DNA of 5,932 nt from Saprospiraceae bacterium (GCA_020437045.1 JAGQWV010000069.1:1-5932), one strand, 5' to 3'; shown: positions 1 to 5,932, counted from the stretch's first letter. Notes: generated by a model from the letters alone, not told the origin. Numbers and translations are program-made.

Positions 1-2
1 TA

Positions 3-701
3 TGGATTTACCGAAGTAGAAATAGGATTAAAAAGCTTTATCAGCAACTGGAAAATCAAAAACAAATTATTTCCAATTCACTCAAGGAAAAAGAGTATTT
101 ATTGAGAGAAATTCACCACCGGGTAAAAAATAATCTTCAGGTGATTTCCAGCTTATTAAAATTGCAATCGAGAAGTGTTTCGGATAAGATGGCACAAAGG
201 GCACTTGACGAGGGTAGACACCGGGTACGATCTATGGCATTGATACATCAGAATCTATATCAGGATGAGCATAATTTAAGCAGTATTAAAGTCTGGAGTT
301 ATTTAGAGCAACTTACTTCGGAACTTATGTCTTCCTACAAAATAGATCAGAATCAGGTCCGATTAAAATTAGATGTCGAAGATTTAATTTTGGATGTTGA
401 TTCGATTGTCCCAATTGGATTAATTGTTAATGAATTAGTCAGTAATTCACTTAAATATGCTTTTCCGGATGGACGGGAGGGCGAGATTGCCGTTAGTCTA
501 CATCAGTCTGATCATAATACCCTAAATCTTAAGGTAGTAGATAATGGTGTCGGTTACCAGGAAAATGATATAAAGAAAACCAGCTTTGGTCATCGATTGA
601 TCCGTGCACTTTCAGAGCGGCTGAAGGCAGAATATAAATTCAGTGGCAGAAATGGCGCTTTAGCAGAATTTATCATTCGGAATTATCATCTGGCAACTTA
701 A
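3..701 (+). CDS. Sensor histidine kinase, HisKA_2 type, C-terminal part (5' end outside window)
   Basis: The frame is open from the left edge to TAA at 699-701, giving 232 residues of a longer protein. A TTG at 102 lies inside the dimerisation helix and is not a believable start. In order: a basic stretch (WIYRSRNRIKK) that looks like the cytoplasmic edge of a membrane helix, then a Gln/Lys-rich probable coiled coil (about 12-34). Next comes a HisKA_2 phosphoacceptor region with REIHHRVKNNLQ (35-46; His38 is the expected phosphorylation site). The HATPase_c domain follows, with an N box NELVSNSLKYAF (Asn143, Asn148), a G1 box DNGVG (180-184) and a G2-like SFGHRL (194-199). By family, it autophosphorylates on His and passes the phosphate to a response regulator. 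In Bacteroidota such kinases often have N-terminal TPR or other sensory parts, which cannot be seen here. No response regulator follows within the window. The family call is firm; the signal and partner are unknown. Confidence 0.93.
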   Translation, partial: WIYRSRNRIKKLYQQLENQKQIISNSLKEKEYLLREIHHRVKNNLQVISSLLKLQSRSVSDKMAQRALDEGRHRVRSMALIHQNLYQDEHNLSSIKVWSYLEQLTSELMSSYKIDQNQVRLKLDVEDLILDVDSIVPIGLIVNELVSNSLKYAFPDGREGEIAVSLHQSDHNTLNLKVVDNGVGYQENDIKKTSFGHRLIRALSERLKAEYKFSGRNGALAEFIIRNYHLAT

Positions 702-878
702 ACTGAGATAATCTTCGTGGTCTGATTCCCCCTCGCGAATATGGTGGCATTGCTGGAAGCTTTTGAAATCATCGGTATTTCCCATGCATTGACCCGTTAG
801 CTCTTTTTTCCAGATTCTATGATTGTCTGTGCTTGAGATAACTTCAGATGCGCAATTGGATTAAGTGTATATTTATAA

Positions 879-894
879 GGATATTGTTATATCC
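879..894. repeat. Perfect 6-bp inverted repeat with 4-base loop
   Basis: GGATAT, a TGTT loop, then ATATCC form a perfect but AT-rich hairpin. No T-run follows on the plus strand, so it is not a convincing terminator for the kinase gene. It could be a weak operator or chance. Confidence 0.35.
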
Positions 895-932
895 GGGTTG
901 GATTCGGGACAATGACTGTTATTTAAGACACC

Positions 933-960
933 TTGTGGTATTTGGATGATTATATATAAA
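933..960 (+). promoter_or_regulatory. Possible promoter for the cyclase gene
   Basis: TTGTGG at 933-938 and TATAAA at 955-960 are separated by 16 bases, a reasonable sigma-70-like arrangement about 85 bases upstream of the cyclase ATG. The Bacteroidota consensus (TTTG with TAnnTTTG) is not clearly matched, and the area is AT-rich, so chance matches are expected. Confidence 0.25.
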
Positions 961-976
961 GTCGCTAAAAACTGAA

Positions 977-1009
977 ATCCCCCGCAAGTCGGAAGCGAAC
1001 GAAGGGGAT
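977..1009 (+). repeat. Inverted repeat in the cyclase leader
   Basis: ATCCCC at 977-982 pairs with GGGGAT at 1004-1009. An inner CGC/GCG pairing (983-985 with 995-997) gives an imperfect stem-loop. It sits 37 bases before the cyclase start, in the expected 5' leader. There is no U-run, and no known riboswitch fold was recognised. It may be a leader structure or part of a dispersed intergenic repeat. Confidence 0.35.
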
Positions 1010-1046
1010 AAAATCTGGATTAAAACAATCACGCAAACCTGTCAAT

Positions 1047-2999
1047 ATGCAAGATCGAAGACAACTTCGAGCCATAATGTTTACCGACATCGTAGGTTAT
1101 ACTTCGGTGATGCAGCTGGAGGAGTCCCGGGCTATTTCTCTGCGAAAGAGATATAAGCAGGTCATCGAAGAACTACATGAAGCCTTTGACGGTGAGATTA
1201 TTCAATTTTTAGGTGATGGCAGCTTGAGTATTTTTGAAAGTTCGGTGCAAGCGGTTCGATGTGCCATGGGTTTGCAAAATGAGTTTGGTCGTATGCCCAC
1301 TGTGCCCGTGCGTATAGGTATTCATACGGGTGACATTATTCGCAGTGGAAAAGAAATTATAGGTGATAGTGTCAATATTGCTGCCCGCCTTGAAGGTCTC
1401 GGAGAGGCAGGATCTATTATGCTGTCCAATCAAGTACACTATCACATCAAAAATCAAAATATAAAAACAAAAAGCCTTGGTTTAATTGAGTTGAAGAATG
1501 TACTTCAACCTATGGAGGTTTTTGCCGTTATTGCATCTGGGCTATTGATCTCTGATCCTTCTTTAAAAACTCCGGGTGATGATCTAAGAGGTTTATCAGG
1601 AACAAAGGTGGACCCTGAAAAAAAGTCCATTGCTATCCTTCCTTTTGTAAATATGAGCCACGATCCTGAGCAGGAATATTTTTGTGATGGTATTACAGAA
1701 GAAATAATTAATTCCGTTTGTCATGTAAATAATTTACGGGTAATTGCCCGTACCTCTGTTTTTGCATTTAAAAATAAGAATGAGGATGTAAGGGAAATCG
1801 GCAAAAAGCTTAATGTGAATAGTATCCTGGAAGGCAGTGTGCGGAAATCAGGTAACCGATTGCGAATCATGGCCCAATTAATAGATGCCACCGATGGTTC
1901 ACATTTGTGGTCAGAACGTTACGAACGGGAATTAAACGATGTCTTCAAAATTCAAGATGAGATTTCGATGGCTATTGTCGACCAGTTGAAAGTTAGATTA
2001 TTTTCGCAGGAAAAGGCAAAACTTCTTCAACATACGACTGAGAATGTCGGGGCCTATAATTATTATTTACGCGGACAATATGAATGGTATAAACGTAACC
2101 GGGAGGGTCTCTTTAAAAGTATAGAGCTCTATAAACTGGCCCTGCAGGAAGATCATCAATATGTTTTAGCATATACGGGTATTGCCAATGCCTATAATGC
2201 GCTCAACGATTGGGGTGAATTGGATGCCCGTCAATGTATCGAAAAGGCTCGTGATATGCTCAGCATAGCACTGGAGATTAATGCTCAATCGGCAGAGCTT
2301 TATAGCGCATTTGCTTACCTAAGTATGTGTGATTGGGATCGGGATAATTTTGTCAAAAATTATCAATTGGTGCTAAAATATAATGCCCATCAACCTTTTA
2401 TCTTTCATATAGATTCTATTTTTTTATGTGTATTAGGGGATTTCGAAAACGCGATTAACCAGAATACAATCGCCAGACAGCATGATCCTTTAAATCTGGT
2501 TTTTAATTTCTCCTATGGTGTGATTCTATATTTTAAGCAAGATATGGACCTGGCTATTCGGCAATATAATTATTTGCTTTCGTTGAGCAGTATTTTTAAA
2601 CCCGCATATCTTTTTTTAATGTATTGTTATCTGGCTAGTGAACGTTTTGAGGAAGCGGTAGAAACGTTTGCTAAAATGATTGATGTTAGTACGGGCTCGT
2701 CAGTTCGAGAAGGGGCAACGTTGAGAAATATATTAGAAAAGGAGGGATGGAAAAAATCAATTCAGTGGATTATCGATTATGGTCTTGATTTTTATGGACA
2801 TTACCTAAATAAGCCATACCATCAAGCTGTTTGTTATGCCACACTGGAGAATCATACACAGGTTTTTGAAAACCTTGAAATGCTATATAATATTAGATCG
2901 TTTCGATTGACATTTCTCTATGCTGATCCCTTGTTGATGAAATATCGCAAAGATCCAAGATTCATTAAAATTGTCCACGATATTGGCCTTTGGAAGTAG
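1047..2999 (+). CDS. Class III adenylate/guanylate cyclase fused to TolB-like and TPR regions
   Basis: This 650-residue protein has three parts. Residues 7-165 are a class III nucleotide cyclase domain. FTDIVGYT supplies metal-binding Asp14, FLGDG supplies Asp57, and IGDSVNIAARLE supplies Asp107 plus the transition-state residues Asn110 and Arg114. Residues 193-320 are a TolB-like/FlgO-type domain (SIAILPFVNMS, DGITEEI, ILEGSVRKSGN, LWSERYERE). Residues 335 to about 560 are TPR-like helices (YLRGQYEWYKRN, AYTGIANAY). The tail (DPLLMKYRKDPRF...GLWK) is usual for this architecture. By family it makes cAMP or cGMP from ATP or GTP, with TolB/TPR as a likely sensory or protein-binding module. The base-selecting Lys of adenylyl cyclases is Gln53 here, so the nucleotide is uncertain. 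No signal peptide or clear membrane helix is seen, so it is probably cytosolic. The ATG directly precedes the domain; no Shine-Dalgarno motif is present. It appears to be monocistronic. Confidence 0.92.
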   Translation: MQDRRQLRAIMFTDIVGYTSVMQLEESRAISLRKRYKQVIEELHEAFDGEIIQFLGDGSLSIFESSVQAVRCAMGLQNEFGRMPTVPVRIGIHTGDIIRSGKEIIGDSVNIAARLEGLGEAGSIMLSNQVHYHIKNQNIKTKSLGLIELKNVLQPMEVFAVIASGLLISDPSLKTPGDDLRGLSGTKVDPEKKSIAILPFVNMSHDPEQEYFCDGITEEIINSVCHVNNLRVIARTSVFAFKNKNEDVREIGKKLNVNSILEGSVRKSGNRLRIMAQLIDATDGSHLWSERYERELNDVFKIQDEISMAIVDQLKVRLFSQEKAKLLQHTTENVGAYNYYLRGQYEWYKRNREGLFKSIELYKLALQEDHQYVLAYTGIANAYNALNDWGELDARQCIEKARDMLSIALEINAQSAELYSAFAYLSMCDWDRDNFVKNYQLVLKYNAHQPFIFHIDSIFLCVLGDFENAINQNTIARQHDPLNLVFNFSYGVILYFKQDMDLAIRQYNYLLSLSSIFKPAYLFLMYCYLASERFEEAVETFAKMIDVSTGSSVREGATLRNILEKEGWKKSIQWIIDYGLDFYGHYLNKPYHQAVCYATLENHTQVFENLEMLYNIRSFRLTFLYADPLLMKYRKDPRFIKIVHDIGLWK

Positions 3000-3040
3000 G
3001 TGTTTCGCATTCTAGGTCCGTCATTCATTTTGTCAGAATC

Positions 3041-3073
3041 GCGGATTAAGCGGATTAAGGGATTTCGCGGATT
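3041..3073. repeat. GCGGATTAA short repeats
   Basis: GCGGATTAA occurs twice in tandem (3041-3049, 3050-3058), and GCGGATT occurs again at 3067-3073 after GGGATTTC. This looks like a dispersed intergenic repeat of the kind common in Bacteroidota genomes. That identity is from memory and has not been searched. Confidence 0.5.
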
Positions 3074-3117
3074 TATTGCAAAAAGTTCGGGTGGATTTCC
3101 CTTCTGGGGGATAGAGG

Positions 3118-3129
3118 GCCAGCGCTGGC
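3118..3129. terminator. Perfect 12-bp GC-rich palindrome, possible bidirectional terminator
   Basis: GCCAGCGCTGGC reads the same on both strands and can fold as a GCCA/TGGC stem. It lies between the converging cyclase and aldo/keto reductase genes, 28 bases past the reductase stop. On the plus strand ATTTAATT follows; on the minus strand CCTCTATC follows. The stem is short and there is no real U-run, so a terminator role is only plausible from position. Confidence 0.35.
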
Positions 3130-3156
3130 ATTTAATTCAATGATTCGTCATTCATA

Positions 3157-4347
3157 TTATCCATAATTCAATTCCACTTTTTTACCGACCACCGACAAAT
3201 TTTCGTTGATAAATTGCTCATCCCACAGATTTGATATCACTGCCGTGATGTATGGATTTTGTAAAGCCCATAAATAGGCTTTTAAGGGTGGCTTTAGATC
3301 GCCCGGCACAATATGTTTGACTTTATCGATCCGCCATTGAGGAATGGGTTGCAGAGATTTGTGATGTGTGGCCACCGCCATAGCTACTTTCATGCAAATG
3401 ACTCCTACCCCGTGTTCATACGCGTTCTTGATAGCACCTTCCATATATCCACCATTGATGATATTATAAGCACACATCACCACATCGTAATGACCACTGT
3501 CCACAGCTGCATTTAAAACTCCTGCCGGATCATTATGGGTGGAAACACCTAAAAATCGAACTTTTCCTTCTTTTTTTAATTCCTCAAAAGTTTCATAGGT
3601 TTCCGGGATCATTACTTCCTCCCGACTATTGCCTCCATGAGGACACATAAGTATGTCAAAATGATCAGTTCCGGTTCTTTTTAGGCTTCCTTCTATGCTT
3701 GATTTGATTTTTTCTTTATGCTCTTTACTGCCATCCACTAGATGGCCGTAATCTTCCACCATGGCATTGGAGATAAAACATTTGTCCATCGAGGTCTCTT
3801 GGTTTGGCCAGTAAACAAGAAAATATCCCGGTTTATCTACATAGCGCTGCATCCTGATTTCACCGGCCTTTTCCATGATTTTTTTCTGCTTTTCTGTGGG
3901 AAGGCCCTTAAATATATCTTGATATTTTCCATCCCGAATACCTTGATAACCGCTAACCTTAGTGGTCATGAACACCTTCATTCGTTTGGAGGACGAATCG
4001 ATCACTTTGCTGTAGGCGGTTTCACAATCACCATTACCATAAGCCGGCGCCATATCCAGATAGTTGACACCCCGCTCGATGGCCAGGTCTACCTGCCGGT
4101 AGGTTTCACTTCTCACCGGATCACCTCCATTAACCACTTCCGAAATCATTAGTCCCGTTCGGCCTAATTGTCGGTAGGCCATTCCTTCAACTTTATTGCG
4201 CCATTCGGGAGCCACGGCAATAGGTGGTTGGCCTTTTTCGCCTTGATTGGTGATTCCCGTTATTGGCATACTAGTGACGCCCACGGTGGCGGCGGAAGCC
4301 AGGGAAATAAATTGTCGCCTGTCCAGTGATTTGTCATTCTTCTTCAT
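3157..4347 (-). CDS. Aldo/keto reductase with twin-arginine (Tat) signal
   Basis: This 396-residue protein begins with a Tat-type signal: DRRQFISLA (Arg10-Arg11), then a hydrophobic stretch (about 14-30), which predicts folded export to the periplasm. The mature part is an aldo/keto reductase barrel starting at YRQLGRTGLMISEV. The catalytic tetrad is complete: Asp98 and Tyr103 (YLDMAPAYG), Lys130 (TTKVSG) and His237 (MCPHGG). GKVRFLGVSTHN (261-272) is the usual strand after the helix with EELKKEG. By family it reduces or oxidises a carbonyl/alcohol using NAD(P)H. The segment between Lys130 and the helix starting near residue 213 (IKSSIEGSLKRTGTDHFDIL) is about 80 residues, much longer than in typical members. 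No C-terminal Fe-S cysteine cluster is present. Its ATG lies inside the last codons of larC (14-base overlap), indicating translational coupling and a shared transcript. The substrate is unknown. Confidence 0.9.
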   Translation of the reverse strand: MKKNDKSLDRRQFISLASAATVGVTSMPITGITNQGEKGQPPIAVAPEWRNKVEGMAYRQLGRTGLMISEVVNGGDPVRSETYRQVDLAIERGVNYLDMAPAYGNGDCETAYSKVIDSSSKRMKVFMTTKVSGYQGIRDGKYQDIFKGLPTEKQKKIMEKAGEIRMQRYVDKPGYFLVYWPNQETSMDKCFISNAMVEDYGHLVDGSKEHKEKIKSSIEGSLKRTGTDHFDILMCPHGGNSREEVMIPETYETFEELKKEGKVRFLGVSTHNDPAGVLNAAVDSGHYDVVMCAYNIINGGYMEGAIKNAYEHGVGVICMKVAMAVATHHKSLQPIPQWRIDKVKHIVPGDLKPPLKAYLWALQNPYITAVISNLWDEQFINENLSVVGKKVELNYG

Positions 4348-4798
4348 CAGCTTTGCTTTTTATGATGATGGGGTAAAGTTCTTCTTGCAGTCTTAAGATA
4401 CTAATGTTGTGGATGTCTTTCAAGTTTTGTAGGGATTCGTATTCTATTTTTCGGCGCTTCAGACCACTGGGGGTTGTGACTTGTTTCACATCCACTTGTC
4501 CATAGGGAGTGTCAACTTTTAGATTTTTGCGGGATAATATAGTACGCTCCACCGGATAATATCGTACACCTATGGAGGGACTGTTCTCCAGTATATAATC
4601 ACTGACCGGCTCCTGGTCTCTGGCAGCCAGTAGTACCGAAAGTTTTAAGCCAGGCCGCCCTTTTTTCATCTGTATAGAGCTAAAGTAAAAATCTATGGCT
4701 CCACTTCGAATCAGGTTTTCTTGAAAATCAATGCCCAACAACTCAGCTGATGAATCGTCTAGATTTGTCTCAAGAATGATTAAAGGCTCACCGGAGGT
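4334..4798 (-). CDS. larC: LarC C-terminal part (LarC2), read by -1 frameshift
   Basis: This is the C-terminal domain of the nickel insertion protein LarC (formerly DUF111). Read from the A run it gives 154 residues beginning TSGEPLIILETNLDDSSAEL. The LETNLDD segment (4754-4774) and QMKKGRPG are conserved marks of LarC. The frame is -1 relative to the upstream part. There is no ATG or GTG in this frame before Met at 4667-4669, and starting there would delete the conserved segment; a TTG at 4739-4741 is also too late. Production as a fusion with the upstream half is therefore the most likely route. The joined protein would be 279 + 154 = 433 residues, normal for LarC. LarC inserts Ni into the sulfurated pyridinium cofactor precursor in a CTP-dependent reaction. 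It ends in TGA overlapping the aldo/keto reductase start. Confidence 0.88.
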   Translation of the reverse strand, partial: TSGEPLIILETNLDDSSAELLGIDFQENLIRSGAIDFYFSSIQMKKGRPGLKLSVLLAARDQEPVSDYILENSPSIGVRYYPVERTILSRKNLKVDTPYGQVDVKQVTTPSGLKRRKIEYESLQNLKDIHNISILRLQEELYPIIIKSKADEEE

Positions 4799-5634
4799 TT
4801 TTTTTTTACCGGACGCACAAAGGAAAGCCGGACCACATTAGGGCCGATAAAATTCTTTTGACCAGGTCCATAGGCGATCCTCTCCGTGATTAAATCAGGT
4901 ATATCAAATGATGGTTGAAGAAACCTGAGAATGGCCGCTCCGGTTGGCGTTACTCTTTCACCTTTTTCCTCCCCAGCGTAGGTTGGCATTCCGGACAGGA
5001 GATCTGCCGTAGCAGGTGCCGGAACGGGTAATAGGCCGTGTTGGGTTTTGACCATACCATAACCGGTACAGACCGGAGTACAATAAGTCTTTTCGATTTT
5101 CAGATGATCCAATACTACCGCACTTCCTACGATATCGAGAATCGAATCAACACCACTAACTTCATGAAAATGTATTTCATCTAAATCCATATTATGAATC
5201 CGGGCTTCTGACCGACCAATAATGGTGAAGATTTCTTTAGCTATTTCTTTAGCTCCATCAGTGATATGTCCTTGATCGATGATGCGAAGAATATCTTTCA
5301 AATGCCGGTGGCTGTGATGATGTTGATGGCTATGTGCATGATCATGATGGTGATGGTGTTCATGTTGGTGGCTATGAGTGTGTCCATCGTGAGTGTGCTC
5401 TGTTTGATCCCCTGATGGTTCTTCCGATGTATCCAAGTTCAGATCAATGATATGGACATGCTGGCAGACAATACCGTTTTTGGTCACCGTATTAACCTCT
5501 ACTTTGCCATCAGGCAGATGCAACCTGGCAGGTAACTTGATAATCTCCTCATAATAGTCTGCCAATGAACATAGAGCACTAAACAACATATCTCCGGATA
5601 ATCCGGAAAATGCTTCGATATATAATTGTTTCAT
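4780..5634 (-). CDS. larC: LarC N-terminal part (LarC1), nickel-pincer cofactor nickel insertion protein
   Basis: Zero-frame translation gives 284 residues. YIEAFSGLSGDMLFSAL (5-21) is the family N terminus. Residues 80-111 contain 19 histidines, a probable nickel-binding or storage loop. EIHFHEVSGVDSILDIVG (153-170), HGLLPVPAPAT (199-209) and RVTPTGAAIL (227-236) are conserved LarC blocks. The zero frame ends VKKKPPVSL at TAA 4780-4782, just after ten A residues; the rest of the family domain continues in the -1 frame. LarC is the last maturation step for the NPN cofactor of LarA-type racemases and epimerases. The ATG at 5634 follows the larB stop by 9 bases without a clear Shine-Dalgarno motif, as expected in Bacteroidota. 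Termination in the zero frame would leave a LarC1 fragment; whether that fragment has a role of its own is unknown. Confidence 0.93.
   Translation of the reverse strand: MKQLYIEAFSGLSGDMLFSALCSLADYYEEIIKLPARLHLPDGKVEVNTVTKNGIVCQHVHIIDLNLDTSEEPSGDQTEHTHDGHTHSHQHEHHHHHDHAHSHQHHHSHRHLKDILRIIDQGHITDGAKEIAKEIFTIIGRSEARIHNMDLDEIHFHEVSGVDSILDIVGSAVVLDHLKIEKTYCTPVCTGYGMVKTQHGLLPVPAPATADLLSGMPTYAGEEKGERVTPTGAAILRFLQPSFDIPDLITERIAYGPGQKNFIGPNVVRLSFVRPVKKKPPVSL
4798..4807 (-). other. A10 slippery run joining larC1 to larC2 (-1 recoding site)
   Basis: In the mRNA the codons are GTA AAA AAA AAA CCT: ten A residues containing the A-AAA-AAA slippery heptamer. Slipping back one base makes the next codon ACC and opens the larC2 frame. 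The zero-frame stop is 18 bases after the run. A -1 programmed frameshift is established for larC of Lactobacillus plantarum. RNA polymerase slippage on the run could give the same product. No strong upstream Shine-Dalgarno-like stimulator or long downstream stem was seen. A sequencing error in the homopolymer remains possible. Confidence 0.72.
5302..5397 (-). other. Histidine-rich segment of LarC1
   Basis: This segment encodes LarC1 residues 80-111, in which 19 of 32 residues are His, including a run of five (93-97). Most others are Thr, Ser, Gln, Asp, Glu or Gly. The DNA is a low-complexity run of CAT/CAC-type codons, so length variation between strains is likely. Metal (nickel) binding is inferred from composition and from LarC function. 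Confidence 0.8.
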
Positions 5635-5643
5635 TTAATTTCT

Positions 5644-5932
5644 TTATTTAAGATTAAGAATTCTTACCGCAGCCAGTGCTCCTCCGTAACCATTATCAAT
5701 GTTGACTACCGTGATTCCGTTAGCACAACTTGACAGCATTGTTTTGAGGGCTGTATGGCCTCCCGCAGCGACTCCATAACCCACGCTGGCTGGTACAGCA
5801 ATAATCGGCTGTGGAAGTAATCCTCCCATAACCGTAGGTAAGGCCCCTTCAAACCCAGCCACGACAATGAGTACCTGAAATTTTTTTAGTTCATCCAGAC
5901 GGTTTAACAGACGATGCAGACCAGCTACGCCA
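5644..5932 (-). CDS. larB: LarB, NPN-cofactor precursor synthase, C-terminal part (5' end outside window)
   Basis: The frame is open from the right edge to TAA at 5644-5646 (96 residues); the GTG at 5862 is internal (VVAGFEGALP) and not the start. The visible part reads GVAGLHRLLNRLDELKKF, then VLIVVAGFEGALPTV, IIAVPASVGYG, GGHTALKTMLSSCANG and VVNIDNGYGGALAA. These match the conserved C-terminal, AIR-carboxylase (PurE)-like half of LarB. LarB carboxylates the pyridine ring of nicotinic acid adenine dinucleotide and cleaves off AMP, giving pyridinium-3,5-biscarboxylic acid mononucleotide, the substrate for LarE. It lies 9 bases upstream of larC in the same direction, so the two are almost certainly cotranscribed. 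The operon promoter is outside the window. Confidence 0.94.
   Translation of the reverse strand, partial: GVAGLHRLLNRLDELKKFQVLIVVAGFEGALPTVMGGLLPQPIIAVPASVGYGVAAGGHTALKTMLSSCANGITVVNIDNGYGGALAAVRILNLK

Larger units (their letters stand above)
702..1046. other. Non-coding interval between kinase and cyclase
   Basis: These 345 bases contain no open frame that resembles a protein family. Stops occur in all three forward frames. The stretch holds a possible promoter (933-960) and two small inverted repeats (879-894 and 977-1009), listed separately. Its length suggests that the cyclase is transcribed on its own rather than from the kinase promoter. No tRNA or other structured RNA gene was recognised. 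Confidence 0.6.

Noticed and set aside
102..104. TTG as the start of the histidine kinase
   Set aside because: It falls in the middle of the HisKA_2 helix, and the frame continues open to the window edge with a plausible coiled coil, so the gene simply starts outside the window.
714..797. Possible remnant of a response regulator receiver domain after the kinase (frame reading FPLANMVALLEAFEIIG)
   Set aside because: The stretch is bounded by stops, very short, and lacks the receiver acidic pair and phosphorylation-site Asp. The resemblance is too weak to call a pseudogene.
1209..1457. Minus-strand open frame inside the cyclase domain
   Set aside because: It lies antisense to conserved cyclase motifs, and its translation shows no family features.
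3313..4152. Plus-strand open frames opposite the aldo/keto reductase
   Set aside because: They are antisense shadows of a well supported gene, with no recognisable motifs.
4662..4667. Second A run in larC2 as another frameshift site
   Set aside because: Only six A residues, and the frame is continuous and family-like on both sides, so no shift is needed.
4334..4741. LarC2 as an independent gene starting at TTG 4741
   Set aside because: Such a start would remove the conserved LETNLDD segment encoded just upstream in the same frame; fusion through the A run explains the sequence better.
5302..5397. Tandem repeat or CRISPR-like array
   Set aside because: The repetition comes from His codons in LarC1; there are no regular spacers or conserved repeats.

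Overview
This window looks like chromosomal DNA of a Bacteroidota bacterium, perhaps a free-living or marine Saprospira- or Cytophaga-like lineage. The clues are moderately AT-rich sequence, almost no Shine-Dalgarno motifs, a membrane-linked HisKA_2 kinase, and a class III cyclase fused to TolB-like and TPR regions. The placement is an inference from gene types; there is no marker gene.

Layout: (1) 3-701 (+), the C-terminal part of a sensor histidine kinase that runs in from the left edge. (2) 702-1046, a 345-base non-coding stretch with a possible promoter and two small inverted repeats. (3) 1047-2999 (+), a 650-residue class III nucleotide cyclase / TolB-like / TPR protein. (4) 3000-3156, a short convergent intergenic region with GCGGATTAA repeats, a perfect 12-bp palindrome and a 10-bp flanking direct repeat. 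(5) 5932 down to 3157 (-), a tightly packed operon read larB (cut by the right edge), larC, then a Tat-signal aldo/keto reductase.

The main feature is the minus-strand operon. LarB and LarC are maturation proteins for the nickel-pincer nucleotide (NPN) cofactor of lactate racemase and the wider LarA family. LarC is not in one frame here. The N-terminal half (LarC1, with a 19-histidine segment) runs into a run of ten A residues in the mRNA and stops 18 bases later. The C-terminal half (LarC2) is open in the -1 frame exactly from that run, and has no ATG upstream of its conserved LETNLDD segment. A -1 shift on the A run gives a normal 433-residue LarC. A programmed -1 frameshift is already known for larC1/larC2 of Lactobacillus plantarum, so this is probably a functional recoding site rather than a broken gene.

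The end of larC overlaps the start of the aldo/keto reductase by 14 bases. That oxidoreductase keeps the full Asp-Tyr-Lys-His tetrad and carries a twin-arginine signal. Its coupling to NPN-cofactor genes suggests that it works in the same pathway as a nickel-pincer racemase or epimerase encoded outside the window. larE and larA are not visible here. The plus-strand kinase and cyclase appear to be an unrelated signalling region.
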